From Apostichopus japonicus (taxonomy: Eukaryota > Echinodermata > Holothuroidea > Aspidochirotida > Stichopodidae), in NCBI RefSeq assembly GCF_037975245.1, contig NC_092572.1, positions 6,093,501 to 6,157,500 of the forward strand: DNA of 64,000 nucleotides. Direction: 5' to 3'. Position 1 is the stretch's first letter; every line of letters starts with the position of its first letter. The notes below the pieces were generated by a model, which worked only from the letters and a program-made list of their open reading frames with translations, ran no database searches and was not told the DNA's origin. The position numbers and the translations under genes were made by a program. Shown here in pieces: positions 63,431 through 64,000 of this stretch.

Positions 63431-64000
63431 CTGTATTTCAAAAGGAAAGCAGTAATTATAATCATCATACTAAAAATAATAACAATAAATAAGTTCTTAA
63501 TATAGGGCCAAATACCAAAAGGCCTCTAGGCACTTTACAAAACCTAACACAAATTTTAAAACAATAAAAAGACAGAGAAATCAAAGGAATAAAAAGTCTA
63601 GAAAACACATAAACACATGCATATAATCAATAGTTGAAGGAATAAGAGAAATAAAATATTCTTTTAAAATTACTTGAACTGTAAAGAAGCTTGCAAAGAA
63701 AACAATAACAGTATTGAATGGTACAATATTGTGTTCTGATTGCTTCAATAAAGGGAACTGCATTTCAAACTTTGAGAATTCCTTGCAAATAAACTTGTTT
63801 GCAATGGCTTACAGTAGTTAAGTGATAAAATTAATACCTTCATCAAAGGGGTGAAAGTACCAAAACCTTTCTTCTCAAATAATGGACAACAAATTAAAAA
63901 TATACATCAAACATAGGAACTGAGTAAATTTGACCAACGTTTGATATTCTGGTGATGCAAAACGTTTAAACAGTATTTAGATGACTGGAAAATTATAAAA
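63431..64000 (-). other. Intron upstream of Ig1, incomplete
   Basis: This is the end of an intron whose donor lies beyond the window. No further exon is visible up to the edge. A reversed L2/SINE-like 3' tail sits at about 63455-63540; the rest is plain AT-rich sequence. Confidence 0.6.
63455..63540 (-). mobile_element. L2/SINE-like 3' tail fragment
   Basis: Read on the minus strand, a GTAAAGTGCC stretch leads into TATTAAGAACTTATTTATTG and an ATT-rich end. It resembles the tails at 6900-6980 and 62480-62556. It is a fragment without a head. Confidence 0.45.

Overview
The window is animal genomic DNA: AT-rich, intron-heavy, with short exons carrying GT/AG splice sites and many short transposon relics. 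The whole 64 kb lies inside one gene, read on the minus strand from the high to the low coordinate. No second gene, RNA gene or promoter was found. The module types (Ig halves and short EGF modules, each on its own phase-1 exon), the tRNA-derived SINE and the MITE content suggest a marine invertebrate deuterostome, perhaps an echinoderm. That placement is inference.

I placed 64 exons by hand from both splice sites and reading frame. Every exon has a length divisible by three and every visible junction is phase 1, so every module is symmetric. Together they give 8,400 nt, or 2,800 codons, with no stop. Three exon kinds recur: IgA (N-terminal half of an Ig domain with the first Cys and the Trp), IgB (C-terminal half with the D-x-G-x-Y-x-C motif) and EGF (one six-Cys module). 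In transcription order the domains are Ig1 Ig2 E1 E2 Ig3 E3 E4 Ig4 E5 E6 Ig5 E7 Ig6 E8 Ig7 E9 Ig8 Ig9 E10 Ig10 E11 Ig11 E12 Ig12 E13 Ig13 E14 Ig14 E15 Ig15 E16 Ig16 Ig17 Ig18 E17 E18 Ig19 E19 Ig20 E20 Ig21 E21 Ig22 (first half only). The gene runs past both window edges, so signal peptide, membrane anchor and any cytoplasmic domain are not visible. The product should be a very long rod-like secreted or cell-surface protein. The Ig-then-EGF grouping recalls the ectodomain of Tie receptors, but nothing here proves a kinase.

The introns hold the second story. In many of them the piece of DNA spanning a splice junction has been amplified into a tandem array. Seven arrays or duplications copy the 3' end of an exon with its donor site, at 1376-2057, 28983-29072, 31090-31287, 34296-35518, 37650-38471, 44165-44664 and 47690-48278. 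An eighth, at 58440-59450, copies two thirds of an IgB exon with its donor at an exact 134-bp period. One array (22670-23524) copies an acceptor, and 33511-33600 duplicates another. The pre-mRNA therefore carries dozens of decoy splice sites. Other introns hold non-splice minisatellites, one of which (21313-22376) has nested inverted repeats in every unit.

Mobile DNA includes a hAT-type MITE with an 8-bp target duplication nested in another repeat (47036-47572), an inverted relative (51603-51914), a TTAA-flanked MITE (17967-18327), a TA-flanked MITE with long inverted ends (36208-36514), a tRNA-derived SINE (62236-62556), a decayed LINE ORF end (49077-49317) and several dispersed repeat families.
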